Shown: positions 15,058-23,519, counted from the stretch's first letter. The stretch: DNA of 32,378 nt from Candidatus Omnitrophota bacterium (GCA_023140385.1 JAGLLT010000012.1:1-32378); one strand, 5' to 3'. Numbers and translations: made by a program. The notes: generated by a model from the sequence alone, not told the origin.

Positions 15058-17555
15058 ATTTTCCGTATGCCTGCGTCACTCACCCTTTCACTTATCTTTT
15101 CTTGCTCATCTCGCGGCATTAAACTCCACAATTCAAACATTATGCTTTTCAATGAATCTAAATCTTGACGTTGCAAAGCAGCGCTTCCTTCATCAATTAA
15201 TTCTTCAGCTCTGTTTTTATCCGTAAAATTGCCTGGATCCTTTTTGACTTCTTGAAATGCAGAAACCCAAAACCCTGGCTGCCTGAACAATACTGCCCAT
15301 CTTATATTGATTATCTCTTCTGCAATCTTCTTGATCCTGTTAATATCTTTACTACCAATTGATTTCTCTGCCTCCTTTTTCAAGCTATATAATTGATCTT
15401 TATCATCATTGTTTCCATAAGAAGCGGTTATCTCTTCACAATCACTAACTATTTCATTGTATTCTTTCAGTGCTACTGGCCACTTGGCTAACTTCTCTAT
15501 AGAATCCAATTTTTGTTTTAACTCTTTCAAGTTTCGATCTGCTTTTTCCACAGCGTCAGGATCACCACCTTCAGCAGCTTGAATATCTGTTCTTATCTCT
15601 TTTATGCCTTCAGAAATATACGATTCAGACAGTTTATTCTCTATTGTCTTATCATTTGCCTGCATTATTTCTTGTTTTAATTTATTGAGCCTTTTTTCTT
15701 CACCATTGAGATCTGCCGCAATATGACCAGGCTCAAGCTTAGGTGATATTTTTTGAGTAACTATTCCGCTAATCTTTTTATCTAATAGCGGAATAAAAGC
15801 TTCTGCAGAAACAGCTCGTGACTGATCTACGCTAATTATTATTTCTACTTCACTATTTTCAGGAAGCGTTCTTGTAACGTCCGCCCCTTTAATCTGTAAC
15901 GTCCCAAGATGCCTATTTCTGTCTGCTATATCACTTTCTCCCTCCCATAGATGTATTTTTAATACGTCTTCATTCTCACCTGGCCGAACAGTTCGTGTTG
16001 TAAAATAGGAGAACGGCTTACTCCTTGCTGGCAAAGACTCACTTTTGGTCAAATGTTTACTAAGGGCTCCGTTTTCTAACTCTACCCCTATTGAACGGAT
16101 CAATGGTGGTTCCGCAACAGAGATACCCTGGGTAATCGTAAACGAATCTGGTTCAATTGGCACTTTATTTCCAGTTTTATCAAACAGCGCTAATGTAAAA
16201 TTATTAACTTTGTTTTCACGTAGATTTACATTTGCGAAAAAGGCATTATCTTTTATTTCTATCATACCGCTTTCCCAATCGCCGCCTGTTCTGTTTATTT
16301 GAACGCGCATACCCTCTGGCAGCTTCTCTTCTTCTTTGCTGGCGAAAAATCTACCTCCCACGGCGGGATCTATTTCTGTGGTCATCGGATTATACGCAAG
16401 CTTGACTGAAACTTTAGAATAATCCCTCTTTGTCAATTCATCAGGAATCAATTGCGAAGCCGCGAATATGGCAGCGCCTTGGGCAACAACTATTATCGGA
16501 TCAATCTTGCATTCAATTGGAATGCCAAAAGCATCCTTTAGTCTTTTTCGCACATAAGGAATTTGCGTGGGGCCGCCAACTAAAATAAGTTGAGATATAT
16601 CAGTAGGAGATAGCCCTTGGTTTTCCAAAACCGTACTAAATAATTGGATAGTTTTATCTATATAACATTCTATTAATGGAATAAATTCGCTTCTCTTAAG
16701 CGGAATAACGATATCAATTACCTTACCATTATTATCTTTATACCTATCACTATACACAACAATATCTGCTTCTTCACTTTGAGACAATTGTATCTTAGCG
16801 TCTTCGGCTGCACTTTTTAACCTCGCATTTAAGATTTGGTATTCTTTTGTCCTCCCTAATCCCGGTAAATTATATTCATTTGACAATACTGGATGTATTA
16901 TATTTTCAACAATTTTCCAATCGAAATCTTTTCCGCCCAAATGATTATCGCCAAAGTGATCAACAACACTTAATCTTCCTTCTTTTGCTGACATGATAGC
17001 TACATCGAATGTGCCTCCTCCAAGATCAAATACGATCCAATATCCTTTTGGCATTTTCTCAAGAAAACCGTAAGCAATTGAAGCAGCAATGGGTTCTTGG
17101 AGCAAAGGAGCATATTTTATTCCTGCGATTTTTGCTGCTCTTTGCGTTGCTTCACATTGGACTATCTCAAAATTGCAAGGAACTGTAATTACTGCGCAAC
17201 TAATTTCATCTTCCTCTGGTAAATTCTTTTTCGCAGTTATTTTTAAATCCTTTAAAATTTCTGCTGAAAGCTCTTCAGGGCTGAGTTTTTTATTACTTAA
17301 AACAAATTTTTTAACTTGTTGCGTCCCCATCCACCTTTTAAACTCTTCTACAGTATTATCGGGGTCATCAATAAGCCGTTCGTATGCTTTTCTCCCCACT
17401 CTAACAGTACCTTTTTCGTCTATCCTAACAACTGATGGGGTGAATTCTTCCCGCTTATAATTTTTAAAAACACGTACCTCACCATTTTCCATACATGCAA
17501 TTTCTGAGTTAGTTGTGCCTAAATCAATACCAAAATCTATTGTTTGTCTATTCAT
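15054..17555 (-). CDS. Hsp70-family (DnaK-like) chaperone with extended helical C-terminus
   Basis: An 833-residue divergent Hsp70. The ATPase domain (1 to about 385) has the phosphate-1 loop DLGTTNS (11-17), Lys73 in FKRWMG, LQEPIAAS (152-159), phosphate-2 DLGGGTFDV (177-185), and the adenosine motif LVGGPTQIPYVRKRL. A DnaK-like beta substrate domain seems to occupy about 390-590. Residues about 600-833 form a long helical region, larger and different from the DnaK lid, with no EEVD-type end. It is clearly not the housekeeping DnaK. The gene begins 3 bp after the GrpE-like gene behind AAGGAG and ends in an ATGA overlap with the kinase, so the chaperone and kinase are linked in translation. 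Its client is unknown. Confidence 0.92.
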   Translation of the reverse strand: MNRQTIDFGIDLGTTNSEIACMENGEVRVFKNYKREEFTPSVVRIDEKGTVRVGRKAYERLIDDPDNTVEEFKRWMGTQQVKKFVLSNKKLSPEELSAEILKDLKITAKKNLPEEDEISCAVITVPCNFEIVQCEATQRAAKIAGIKYAPLLQEPIAASIAYGFLEKMPKGYWIVFDLGGGTFDVAIMSAKEGRLSVVDHFGDNHLGGKDFDWKIVENIIHPVLSNEYNLPGLGRTKEYQILNARLKSAAEDAKIQLSQSEEADIVVYSDRYKDNNGKVIDIVIPLKRSEFIPLIECYIDKTIQLFSTVLENQGLSPTDISQLILVGGPTQIPYVRKRLKDAFGIPIECKIDPIIVVAQGAAIFAASQLIPDELTKRDYSKVSVKLAYNPMTTEIDPAVGGRFFASKEEEKLPEGMRVQINRTGGDWESGMIEIKDNAFFANVNLRENKVNNFTLALFDKTGNKVPIEPDSFTITQGISVAEPPLIRSIGVELENGALSKHLTKSESLPARSKPFSYFTTRTVRPGENEDVLKIHLWEGESDIADRNRHLGTLQIKGADVTRTLPENSEVEIIISVDQSRAVSAEAFIPLLDKKISGIVTQKISPKLEPGHIAADLNGEEKRLNKLKQEIMQANDKTIENKLSESYISEGIKEIRTDIQAAEGGDPDAVEKADRNLKELKQKLDSIEKLAKWPVALKEYNEIVSDCEEITASYGNNDDKDQLYSLKKEAEKSIGSKDINRIKKIAEEIINIRWAVLFRQPGFWVSAFQEVKKDPGNFTDKNRAEELIDEGSAALQRQDLDSLKSIMFELWSLMPRDEQEKISERVSDAGIRKI

Positions 17556-17558
17556 GCC

Positions 17559-18056
17559 TCACTCCTTTTTAGCTTTTTCTTTAGATTTTCCAACTATAAC
17601 TTCTCCATGAGATATAATTTTTCCTTTAAAATAAACAGATGGTTTTACTGTTTCCAGCATATTCATCTTACCATAAGGAAGATTATCAACCTCTTCAACA
17701 TGAAGTACTTTGACGGACATTCCATCGTTATAATCAGTATTTGCATGCTCAACAATTTCAATATCTTGTTTCTTAAAAATATCTTTAATTCGTCGAATTT
17801 GGTCTACAATTGAATTATCGATAGCGTTTTCACTAGCCTTACTTATCCTTTTATCAAGTCTCCACATCTCAATTGCAAATAAAGAAATAAGTTCAATGGA
17901 TGATATAAGTTCTGAGGCATCATGTGCATTCTCAGGTGATATAAGCTTACATCCGCTAGCAATACATCTTTCAAATTGAGCGCGGTCTTTGAAGAAATAT
18001 ATCAATCCTTTGTCATTTTTATTGGAAACCATCCTAATTTTTGGCTTTTGTGACAT
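17559..18056 (-). CDS. GrpE-like nucleotide exchange factor (divergent)
   Basis: A 165-residue protein directly upstream of the Hsp70. The N-terminal third is not GrpE-like. Residues 55-100 form a long helix, and residues about 110-157 have the GrpE beta-domain pattern: MSVKVLHVEE, then METVKPSVYFKGKIISHGEVIVGK, where GrpE has a TVxPGY…GKVIRPAxVxV strand pair. The operon position between a J-like protein and Hsp70 supports a nucleotide exchange role. The typical GrpE length is near 190 aa, so this is slightly short. GGGAGGG precedes the ATG. Identification rests on weak motif similarity plus context, so it is a probable call rather than a certain one. Confidence 0.7.
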   Translation of the reverse strand: MSQKPKIRMVSNKNDKGLIYFFKDRAQFERCIASGCKLISPENAHDASELISSIELISLFAIEMWRLDKRISKASENAIDNSIVDQIRRIKDIFKKQDIEIVEHANTDYNDGMSVKVLHVEEVDNLPYGKMNMLETVKPSVYFKGKIISHGEVIVGKSKEKAKKE

Positions 18057-18066
18057 GCAGCCCTCC

Positions 18067-19920
18067 CTATTTAACTTTTCTGTTGTAAGATTTCACTAAA
18101 TCATCATGCGTAGAAATATCTTGTTTATACGATTCGAATAGTCTTTGGTATTCTGAATATACATTATTATATGATTCAAGCATTGTGTTGTACTTATTGA
18201 TTTTTTGGTTGTATTTATCGAACAATTTATCTTTTCCAAACGACGTTCTCTTGATTTGCAAATCAAGTGCGTCTATTTCTGATTCCAATGCCTTTAGTTT
18301 GACGCCACTAGATTTCAGCGTTGCTTCCAAATCAAACAATCTACTTTCCTTCTCCTTTACTGTTTCAGCTAAAGCCTCACTTCTTGACTTCAGTTGGTAC
18401 AGGCTTGGGCTAGAACTAGAAGATTTACTTTTATATGAAGAAGTGCTTTTTGAAGTGCCGCCATTCGATGAATCATCATTCAAATTAACCATAACGACAA
18501 TAAATCCAATTAATAATATCCATCCAATAACAGACTTCCAATTTGAACCTGATGATGACTTTTTAGATGGATTATAACCTGCGGAACTTGAGGTTGATTG
18601 AGTAGACGCCCCTTCGTCATTATATTTACTACTCAAACGCGCACTTTCCATATTGCTTTTTGCAATTTCTTCGTCCTTTGCAAATTTTTGTTTAATATAT
18701 TGCGAACTAGCATACTCAAGTGCCTTTGTTACCATTTCATAGGCCTTTTGATAACCCCATTCACGCTTCTTTGCGGATATTGCTTTGTCTGCTGCCAGCA
18801 TATTATTAAGAATAATGCCCATATCTCTAAGATTACTTGCTAGCCCATCTCGGGCCAAGCCATAATCTGATATGCAATTAAAATCCACGATATTACCTTC
18901 CGCAATTATTTTCGAAACATTTTCTTCAAACCTAGAATATATATCTATAATAGTGTTTATTGGCTTGTTTTCTATTTGCTCAAATTCAGCAACTTCTTTA
19001 GATGAATTTTGACAATGTCTATTAATTAAAGTAACATGCGAAGCTAGTATTTCATTAAACCCTTCCCTTAAATATTCATATGAAAATGAGGATCCATTCA
19101 ATAAGGCAGCGTGCTGTTTAGTTCTTTCATAATCCTTAGACACAAGTGACTGAGATAAAAATCTGAAGTTGGGATTAGCTATATCACCTAAAAAATTATC
19201 GCGTATTTCTTGGATCTTCCTCACGGATAATCTTGGGTCATTAATTCTCTCGGCCTTTTCTCTTGTTCTTTCCCAGAATAATTCATTCGATGCAAGCAAT
19301 GAAATTCTGTTAATGGCAAATCTCCAATTTGTCCAGTGAGTTTCCGATAAATTGACGTTTCTTTTTTTCGCCGATTCGCTTTCTATTCTTAATTTTTTTA
19401 ATCTATTGCCACACTGTATGCAAAACCTATAATCTTGTCCAAACTGCATATTACACGTTGGACAAACCTCTTTAGTGAATGCGTCTACCTTATATTTAAG
19501 GTTCATCTCTCTTCCTATCACGCTACTATGAGATAAAATCATCTGGTTAACTAAAGCTGATACTTTCTCTTTCTCTGGGACATCAGAAGCAATAGTAGAC
19601 TTCCATAATTCATAAGAAGATTGGCGATTCTTATTAAACAAACAATCAAGTGCTTTTCTGTCACCGTCTGTATCAATCCAAAACCAGAAAATTTCTTCTT
19701 TTAGCCTAGAAATGGGGTTTTCCAGTCTTTGCAATGCATTAATAACACTTTGCTCACTTCTATCAACTTTTCCCATCCAAGAAAAGTCAAACTTATATGA
19801 CACACCGATACCCAATGACTTTTTTACTTTTATCTCATTAACCCGCTGCATTATCTCTCCAATGGAAGCATCAGAGGTTAACCCTAGCACTCTAAAAGCG
19901 TTATTTTGATATCTATACAT
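18067..19920 (-). CDS. J-like, zinc-ribbon, single-pass membrane coiled-coil protein
   Basis: A 617-residue protein with four recognisable parts. Residues 5-80 resemble a J domain start (NAFRVLGLTSDASIGEI) but the HPD tripeptide that stimulates Hsp70 is absent. Residues 153-170 are a C4 zinc ribbon (CPTC, CIQC). A transmembrane helix spans about 462-480. From about 500 to the end a charged region forms a long coiled coil. A serine-rich linker precedes and follows the membrane span. With GrpE-like and Hsp70 genes directly downstream, the protein could recruit the Hsp70 to the membrane and sense through its extracytoplasmic coiled coil. AGGAG precedes the ATG. The J-domain relationship is inferred from sequence pattern and context. 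Confidence 0.72.
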   Translation of the reverse strand: MYRYQNNAFRVLGLTSDASIGEIMQRVNEIKVKKSLGIGVSYKFDFSWMGKVDRSEQSVINALQRLENPISRLKEEIFWFWIDTDGDRKALDCLFNKNRQSSYELWKSTIASDVPEKEKVSALVNQMILSHSSVIGREMNLKYKVDAFTKEVCPTCNMQFGQDYRFCIQCGNRLKKLRIESESAKKRNVNLSETHWTNWRFAINRISLLASNELFWERTREKAERINDPRLSVRKIQEIRDNFLGDIANPNFRFLSQSLVSKDYERTKQHAALLNGSSFSYEYLREGFNEILASHVTLINRHCQNSSKEVAEFEQIENKPINTIIDIYSRFEENVSKIIAEGNIVDFNCISDYGLARDGLASNLRDMGIILNNMLAADKAISAKKREWGYQKAYEMVTKALEYASSQYIKQKFAKDEEIAKSNMESARLSSKYNDEGASTQSTSSSAGYNPSKKSSSGSNWKSVIGWILLIGFIVVMVNLNDDSSNGGTSKSTSSYKSKSSSSSPSLYQLKSRSEALAETVKEKESRLFDLEATLKSSGVKLKALESEIDALDLQIKRTSFGKDKLFDKYNQKINKYNTMLESYNNVYSEYQRLFESYKQDISTHDDLVKSYNRKVK

Positions 19921-19946
19921 TCATTCTCCTGCGAAATATTTTAATA

Positions 19947-20144
19947 TTACTTAATTCTTGCTCTTGTTTCTTCATCGTGTTTGCGCTTTACATACTTATC
20001 AATTTCTTGTCTAGTTATCCTATAGCCACCGCGCCTACCTTCCTTATAAGCCTTTATTTTCCCAGCTCGAATAAGCGCGCGTAAGTATTCTTCACTAACT
20101 CGTAACAAATCAGCAACTTCTCTTGTTAAATATATTTCTTGCAC
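19947..20144 (-). CDS. Excisionase/MerR-like HTH DNA-binding protein
   Basis: A 65-residue protein that is a single winged helix-turn-helix of the excisionase (DNA-binding domain, excisionase family) type: YLTREVADLLRVSEEYLRAL, then GKIKAYKEGRRGGYRITRQEID. It starts with GTG at 20144, 7 nt after GGGAG. It is the first gene behind a perfect consensus promoter and is followed after 26 bp by the J-like gene, so it probably regulates the Hsp70-kinase operon. Xis-type proteins in mobile elements also serve as recombination directionality factors, but no integrase is nearby, so regulation is preferred. Confidence 0.85.
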   Translation of the reverse strand: MQEIYLTREVADLLRVSEEYLRALIRAGKIKAYKEGRRGGYRITRQEIDKYVKRKHDEETRARIK

Positions 20145-20201
20145 TTCAAATCTCCCTTTTTAAAAAAGTATTTAAAATAACCATAAGCACAATTAAATAC
20201 C

Positions 20202-20230
20202 ATTATATGCAATCTAATACATTGTGTCAA
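20202..20230 (-). promoter_or_regulatory. Perfect consensus sigma70 promoter of the Hsp70-kinase operon
   Basis: On the minus strand, TTGACA (20230-20225), an exact 17-nt spacer and TATAAT (20207-20202) match the sigma70 consensus at all twelve positions. Transcription would start near 20195, leaving about 50 nt of leader before the GTG of the HTH gene. Such a strong promoter normally needs repression; the HTH protein is the obvious candidate. The remainder of the 209-bp gap (20231-20353) holds nothing I recognise. Confidence 0.85.
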
Positions 20231-20353
20231 TTATTTTTTCAATCTTTTACTAGGAAAAAACAGACGCAAAGGGCGGTGTGCACATCTCAACGGAACATTA
20301 GGAGACATTCTCTGACTACCTATGCTCTATGGGCATGACTGTTGCATGGGTTT

Positions 20354-21922
20354 TCATTCTTCCATCCTATTCAATATACCCTTTACATACGCATAATGCT
20401 TTTTTGGATTAGAAGTGCTCTTTTTGGCCACAATAGCAAACGCCTTCTTCACTTGCTCTTCACCAAAGGATTCCATCATCATTATGATATCTTCTACCGT
20501 CTGCGAGTCATTCTCCTTAAAGACTATCTTTGCGTGCTCTCTTGCTCTATTTAAACTCTTTGAGCCATAGGCTAACTCTAACCTATCCCACTCTGCCTCC
20601 AGCCGCTCCGGGTCATATAATGGTAATAGCTTATAGGATTTGGCTAAAAGGGTTTTGTAGGAATTTCCTTTAGGGCTGTCATAGGATACGTCTATAAGAT
20701 TTTCTCTTCTTAGCTCCTGCATCCCTCTACCTATAACCCACTTGCTTACATTAAAACGTTCAGCTAAGACATCCCCTGAAGAAAACCACCAGGGATTAGC
20801 ATTGCTTATGCTTACATAGGCTAAGTTAATAAAATAGCAAAATTTCGCCCTCATAGAGAGCTTTCTGCTCCATCCGTATTCCCAAAAATTATCCGGCACC
20901 TGGAAATACCATTCCTTTGGCGTTTTATAAATCTCGTCAGGATTATCATAATTTAATAACGTAACAGTCGCGTCCTTGCCATATTCCGGTTCAAATCTTA
21001 TAATCTCATAGGTGTCTTCAAGTTTTCTCAGGCTTTTTATAATCTGTCTTCTATAGCCGGTTCTTGTCATTTTATCACTCAAGCCTAAATCATCGGCTAT
21101 TTTTTCATAATTTAATATTATTTTACCTTGAGAGTTCCCATCAAATTCCCTTAAAAGTAACAAATATATATTAAAAGCTCTTTCATCGCGCTTTGTTAAC
21201 ATCCGGCCGGCTAATTTGGGATTCTCCAAAAGTTCCCATGATACAGGAACACTGCCCTCTGATATTGGCATACGAACTTTTTCATCTATCTTAATCTTCT
21301 TAAAATACTCATAAAGCTCACTTGCTAATCCTTCTGACTTTATCAAGGTGTTAGTCTCTACGTTTTTGCTAAACGCGTTCTCGCTCCAGTTAGCACTGCC
21401 TATTATGACAATCTCCTTATCTATCACTATTGTCTTGGCATGGGTATATGTGGTGAGGTTATCGTAATAAACGTCTATGCCTCCCTCATTGAGCATTTTA
21501 AAGCACCAGGCATTCTTACCCTCAGCTATCCATTTACCTTTATCCCGACGGTTAACAAAATCTATATTTTGATCCAGAATAACCCTTACATCCACTCCCC
21601 GCTTGTGAGCCTTCACCAACTCATCAACTATTTTATATACTTTTGAGTTTTTATGATAAGGGTTTAAACTTACCTGAAACATCACCATATATATTGATTC
21701 TCCTGCCTGCTCTATCGCTTTCTTAACGGCCGGATAATACTTTTTTCCACTTATATCCAGAACACCCGCGGAATATGAATTTTTTATGGGGGTATTTTCA
21801 GATATTTGCGCTGTGGAAGGAGTTGTGGTATATAGAGAAATACTTGATATGAAAAGGATAGCTGTCAAAAACAGAGTAAATCGTATTTTCTTTAACTTAG
21901 CTATCAATCTGCTTTCAGCCAT
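20354..21922 (-). CDS. Exported phospholipase-D-family protein with winged-helix C-terminus
   Basis: About 522 residues. A basic leader and hydrophobic segment (15-31) ending in STAQ look like a signal peptide or anchor. Residues about 50-215 form a single PLD/HKD phosphodiesterase module with His161-x-Lys163, Asp168, GSANWS (175-180) and Glu189; one HKD copy means it must dimerise, as Nuc-type endonucleases do. The C-terminal 300 residues hold two winged-helix-like units similar to plasmid replication initiators (residues about 255-320 and 395-450, the second around FNVSKWVIGRGMQELRREN). I start at the ATG at 21922, spaced correctly from AGAGAG; upstream ATGs fall within the AbiEii gene. It starts 19 bp after AbiEii, so it is probably the third gene of that operon. 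Confidence 0.8.
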   Translation of the reverse strand: MAESRLIAKLKKIRFTLFLTAILFISSISLYTTTPSTAQISENTPIKNSYSAGVLDISGKKYYPAVKKAIEQAGESIYMVMFQVSLNPYHKNSKVYKIVDELVKAHKRGVDVRVILDQNIDFVNRRDKGKWIAEGKNAWCFKMLNEGGIDVYYDNLTTYTHAKTIVIDKEIVIIGSANWSENAFSKNVETNTLIKSEGLASELYEYFKKIKIDEKVRMPISEGSVPVSWELLENPKLAGRMLTKRDERAFNIYLLLLREFDGNSQGKIILNYEKIADDLGLSDKMTRTGYRRQIIKSLRKLEDTYEIIRFEPEYGKDATVTLLNYDNPDEIYKTPKEWYFQVPDNFWEYGWSRKLSMRAKFCYFINLAYVSISNANPWWFSSGDVLAERFNVSKWVIGRGMQELRRENLIDVSYDSPKGNSYKTLLAKSYKLLPLYDPERLEAEWDRLELAYGSKSLNRAREHAKIVFKENDSQTVEDIIMMMESFGEEQVKKAFAIVAKKSTSNPKKHYAYVKGILNRMEE

Positions 21923-21941
21923 TACCATTCTCTCTAAAATT

Positions 21942-22856
21942 TTATTTCCATGGCCCGGGAGCTTTCCATTTTTCATTAAACCTAATACCTTTATTGATTG
22001 CAACTAACGGCTCAATAAGAAACTTGTCTATCTCTCTAACTGTTGTGCTCAACTTTTCCGGCGCATGTTTAATATCTCCCTTCTTTAAAAAAGCCTTCCA
22101 TAATGTTTGCCGGTCAGATTTCTCATTATAAATTTCTTCAGCAAATAATGGCTTACATTGCGGCAAAGAAGTTTTACGGTTTTTAAATGTTCTTTTTAAC
22201 GCCTCGGAAAGTCTTGTCCCATCAAAGTTAAACTGATGCATAATAAGCCAAACATCATAAAAATCTTTCATTCTGCTGTTTAAAAAACCAAGTTTTACCA
22301 TAGTCTCAAATTTCTCACTGACAACACTCTCCGCCGGATATCCTTTAAGCTTAGGTTTTGGAAAATCTAAAATAACAGGATATTCAATTATTTTTGGCTT
22401 TGGATAAATAGTATCTCCAAAACCTATATCAACCTGCATAGAAATACGAGAACGCTCAAGTAATCCCAAAAACTTAACTCGTACCCCTTCATAATCGGCA
22501 TCTTCTTTTATTCGTTGACCTTTAATGTTTTTACAATCAAAGATAAGCCCATCAGAAACCACATCGATTTTACAAATATCCTTTATCATTTTCTCAATAC
22601 TAGATACCTGATTATCATATTGCGCTGAAAAGTCTATATCAAGGGTTGTCCTTCGTTCAGGCACATGCCATGCAGTAAACATCAAAGCCCCCTTAAGGAT
22701 AAACTTATCCGCATATTTAGACTGACTCACACGATAAAGAAATCTCTCCATGCCGTAATATTGGAGAACTTCAGAAAATGGGCGATTCGTTTTTTTCGCT
22801 TTATTCTGAAGCTGAGCCTTAATGGAGGCTTCTATATTTTTAATATCTTTTTTCAT
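21942..22856 (-). CDS. abiEii: AbiEii-type nucleotidyltransferase toxin
   Basis: A 304-residue DUF1814 nucleotidyltransferase, the toxin of type IV AbiE-like toxin-antitoxin/abortive infection modules. Motif I is FILKGALMF (52-60) followed by TLDIDFSA with the metal-binding Asp73-x-Asp75. A further acidic strand QVDIGFGD and the motif KFETMVKLG…SRMKDFYDV are present downstream. Its ATG overlaps the AbiEi stop (ATGA), giving antitoxin-first translational coupling as usual in this family. Known relatives modify tRNA or otherwise act as bacteriostatic toxins on phage infection. All key residues are intact. Confidence 0.9.
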   Translation of the reverse strand: MKKDIKNIEASIKAQLQNKAKKTNRPFSEVLQYYGMERFLYRVSQSKYADKFILKGALMFTAWHVPERRTTLDIDFSAQYDNQVSSIEKMIKDICKIDVVSDGLIFDCKNIKGQRIKEDADYEGVRVKFLGLLERSRISMQVDIGFGDTIYPKPKIIEYPVILDFPKPKLKGYPAESVVSEKFETMVKLGFLNSRMKDFYDVWLIMHQFNFDGTRLSEALKRTFKNRKTSLPQCKPLFAEEIYNEKSDRQTLWKAFLKKGDIKHAPEKLSTTVREIDKFLIEPLVAINKGIRFNEKWKAPGPWK

Positions 22857-23455
22857 ATCATTGTTTCCAGCATTGGTTTAATAATTTTATGTACACGGCA
22901 GATTTTAGCGTATTTCATTATATCGAGTGGTTTTATGCCCTTCTCGGTAACCGCTATCCTAAGCGCGTCCCTGGCAATATTTACACCTATTCTATTGCGA
23001 AACTTAAAACAATCAGCAATCGTTTTAGCAAGGCTGTAAACTCTAATTTCATGTCCTTCAGCTTGATGTACATCAACGCCAGCATTCCAAGTTTTAACTG
23101 AAAAACGATAAAATCGTACTGGTGGGTACTTAATTCTATTGGCACGAGTCCCCGCGGGGATTGCAATATCTACATACCCGGGTATCTCATTCGTTGCTTC
23201 ATGAAAAAAAAGGGCAGACACAAGACAAATAATCCCTCTTGGCGCCTGAAGAGACGCAATGACAAGATCAGGATATGGCCCAAACGTATAATGAGTCATC
23301 CGGTAAAGCCCCCTGGCAATCTTCTCTATTTTACCTTCTTTCTCAAGTGCTCTAAGCGTATCTGGATGAAACCCCGCTTTTATAATTGAAGAAAACCGTG
23401 CAATGCCGCCATTTTTTTTGAAATAGTTGAGTATTTTTTCTGTTTTTTGTTTCAT
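22853..23455 (-). CDS. abiEi: AbiEi-type antitoxin and transcriptional repressor
   Basis: A 200-residue AbiEi-family protein: an N-terminal winged helix (residues 1-55, ILNYFKKNGGIARFSSIIKAG, then GLYRM) followed by the AbiEi C-terminal domain (VSALFFHEATNEIP, then AKTIADCFKFRNRIG). AbiEi antitoxins neutralise AbiEii and repress their promoter. I start it at the ATG at 23455, which is 6 nt after GGAGAG. The longer frame to a TTG at 23491 would begin inside the -10 box and is rejected. A palindromic operator overlaps its promoter. Confidence 0.88.
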   Translation of the reverse strand: MKQKTEKILNYFKKNGGIARFSSIIKAGFHPDTLRALEKEGKIEKIARGLYRMTHYTFGPYPDLVIASLQAPRGIICLVSALFFHEATNEIPGYVDIAIPAGTRANRIKYPPVRFYRFSVKTWNAGVDVHQAEGHEIRVYSLAKTIADCFKFRNRIGVNIARDALRIAVTEKGIKPLDIMKYAKICRVHKIIKPMLETMI

Positions 23456-23479
23456 AACCTCTCCGTATAAATTGTCACT

Positions 23480-23519
23480 ACTTGTTAACAAGTATATACG
23501 TTTTATACGAACATGTCAA
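23480..23519 (-). promoter_or_regulatory. AbiE promoter with palindromic operator
   Basis: TTGACA (23519-23514), a 17-nt spacer and TATACT (23496-23491) form a near-consensus promoter reading towards abiEi. A perfect 14-bp palindrome, ACTTGTTAACAAGT (23480-23493), covers the end of the -10 and the expected transcription start, and a CGTATA direct repeat lies in the spacer. This is a textbook position for autorepression by the AbiEi winged helix. Confidence 0.8.

Noticed and set aside
19947-20144. Antitoxin of a small toxin-antitoxin pair
   Set aside because: The adjacent gene is a 617-residue J-like protein, not a toxin, and the HTH is of excisionase type.
23456-23491. Longer AbiEi start at the TTG at 23491
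   Set aside because: It falls inside the -10 box and operator of the gene's own promoter, so it cannot be on the transcript.
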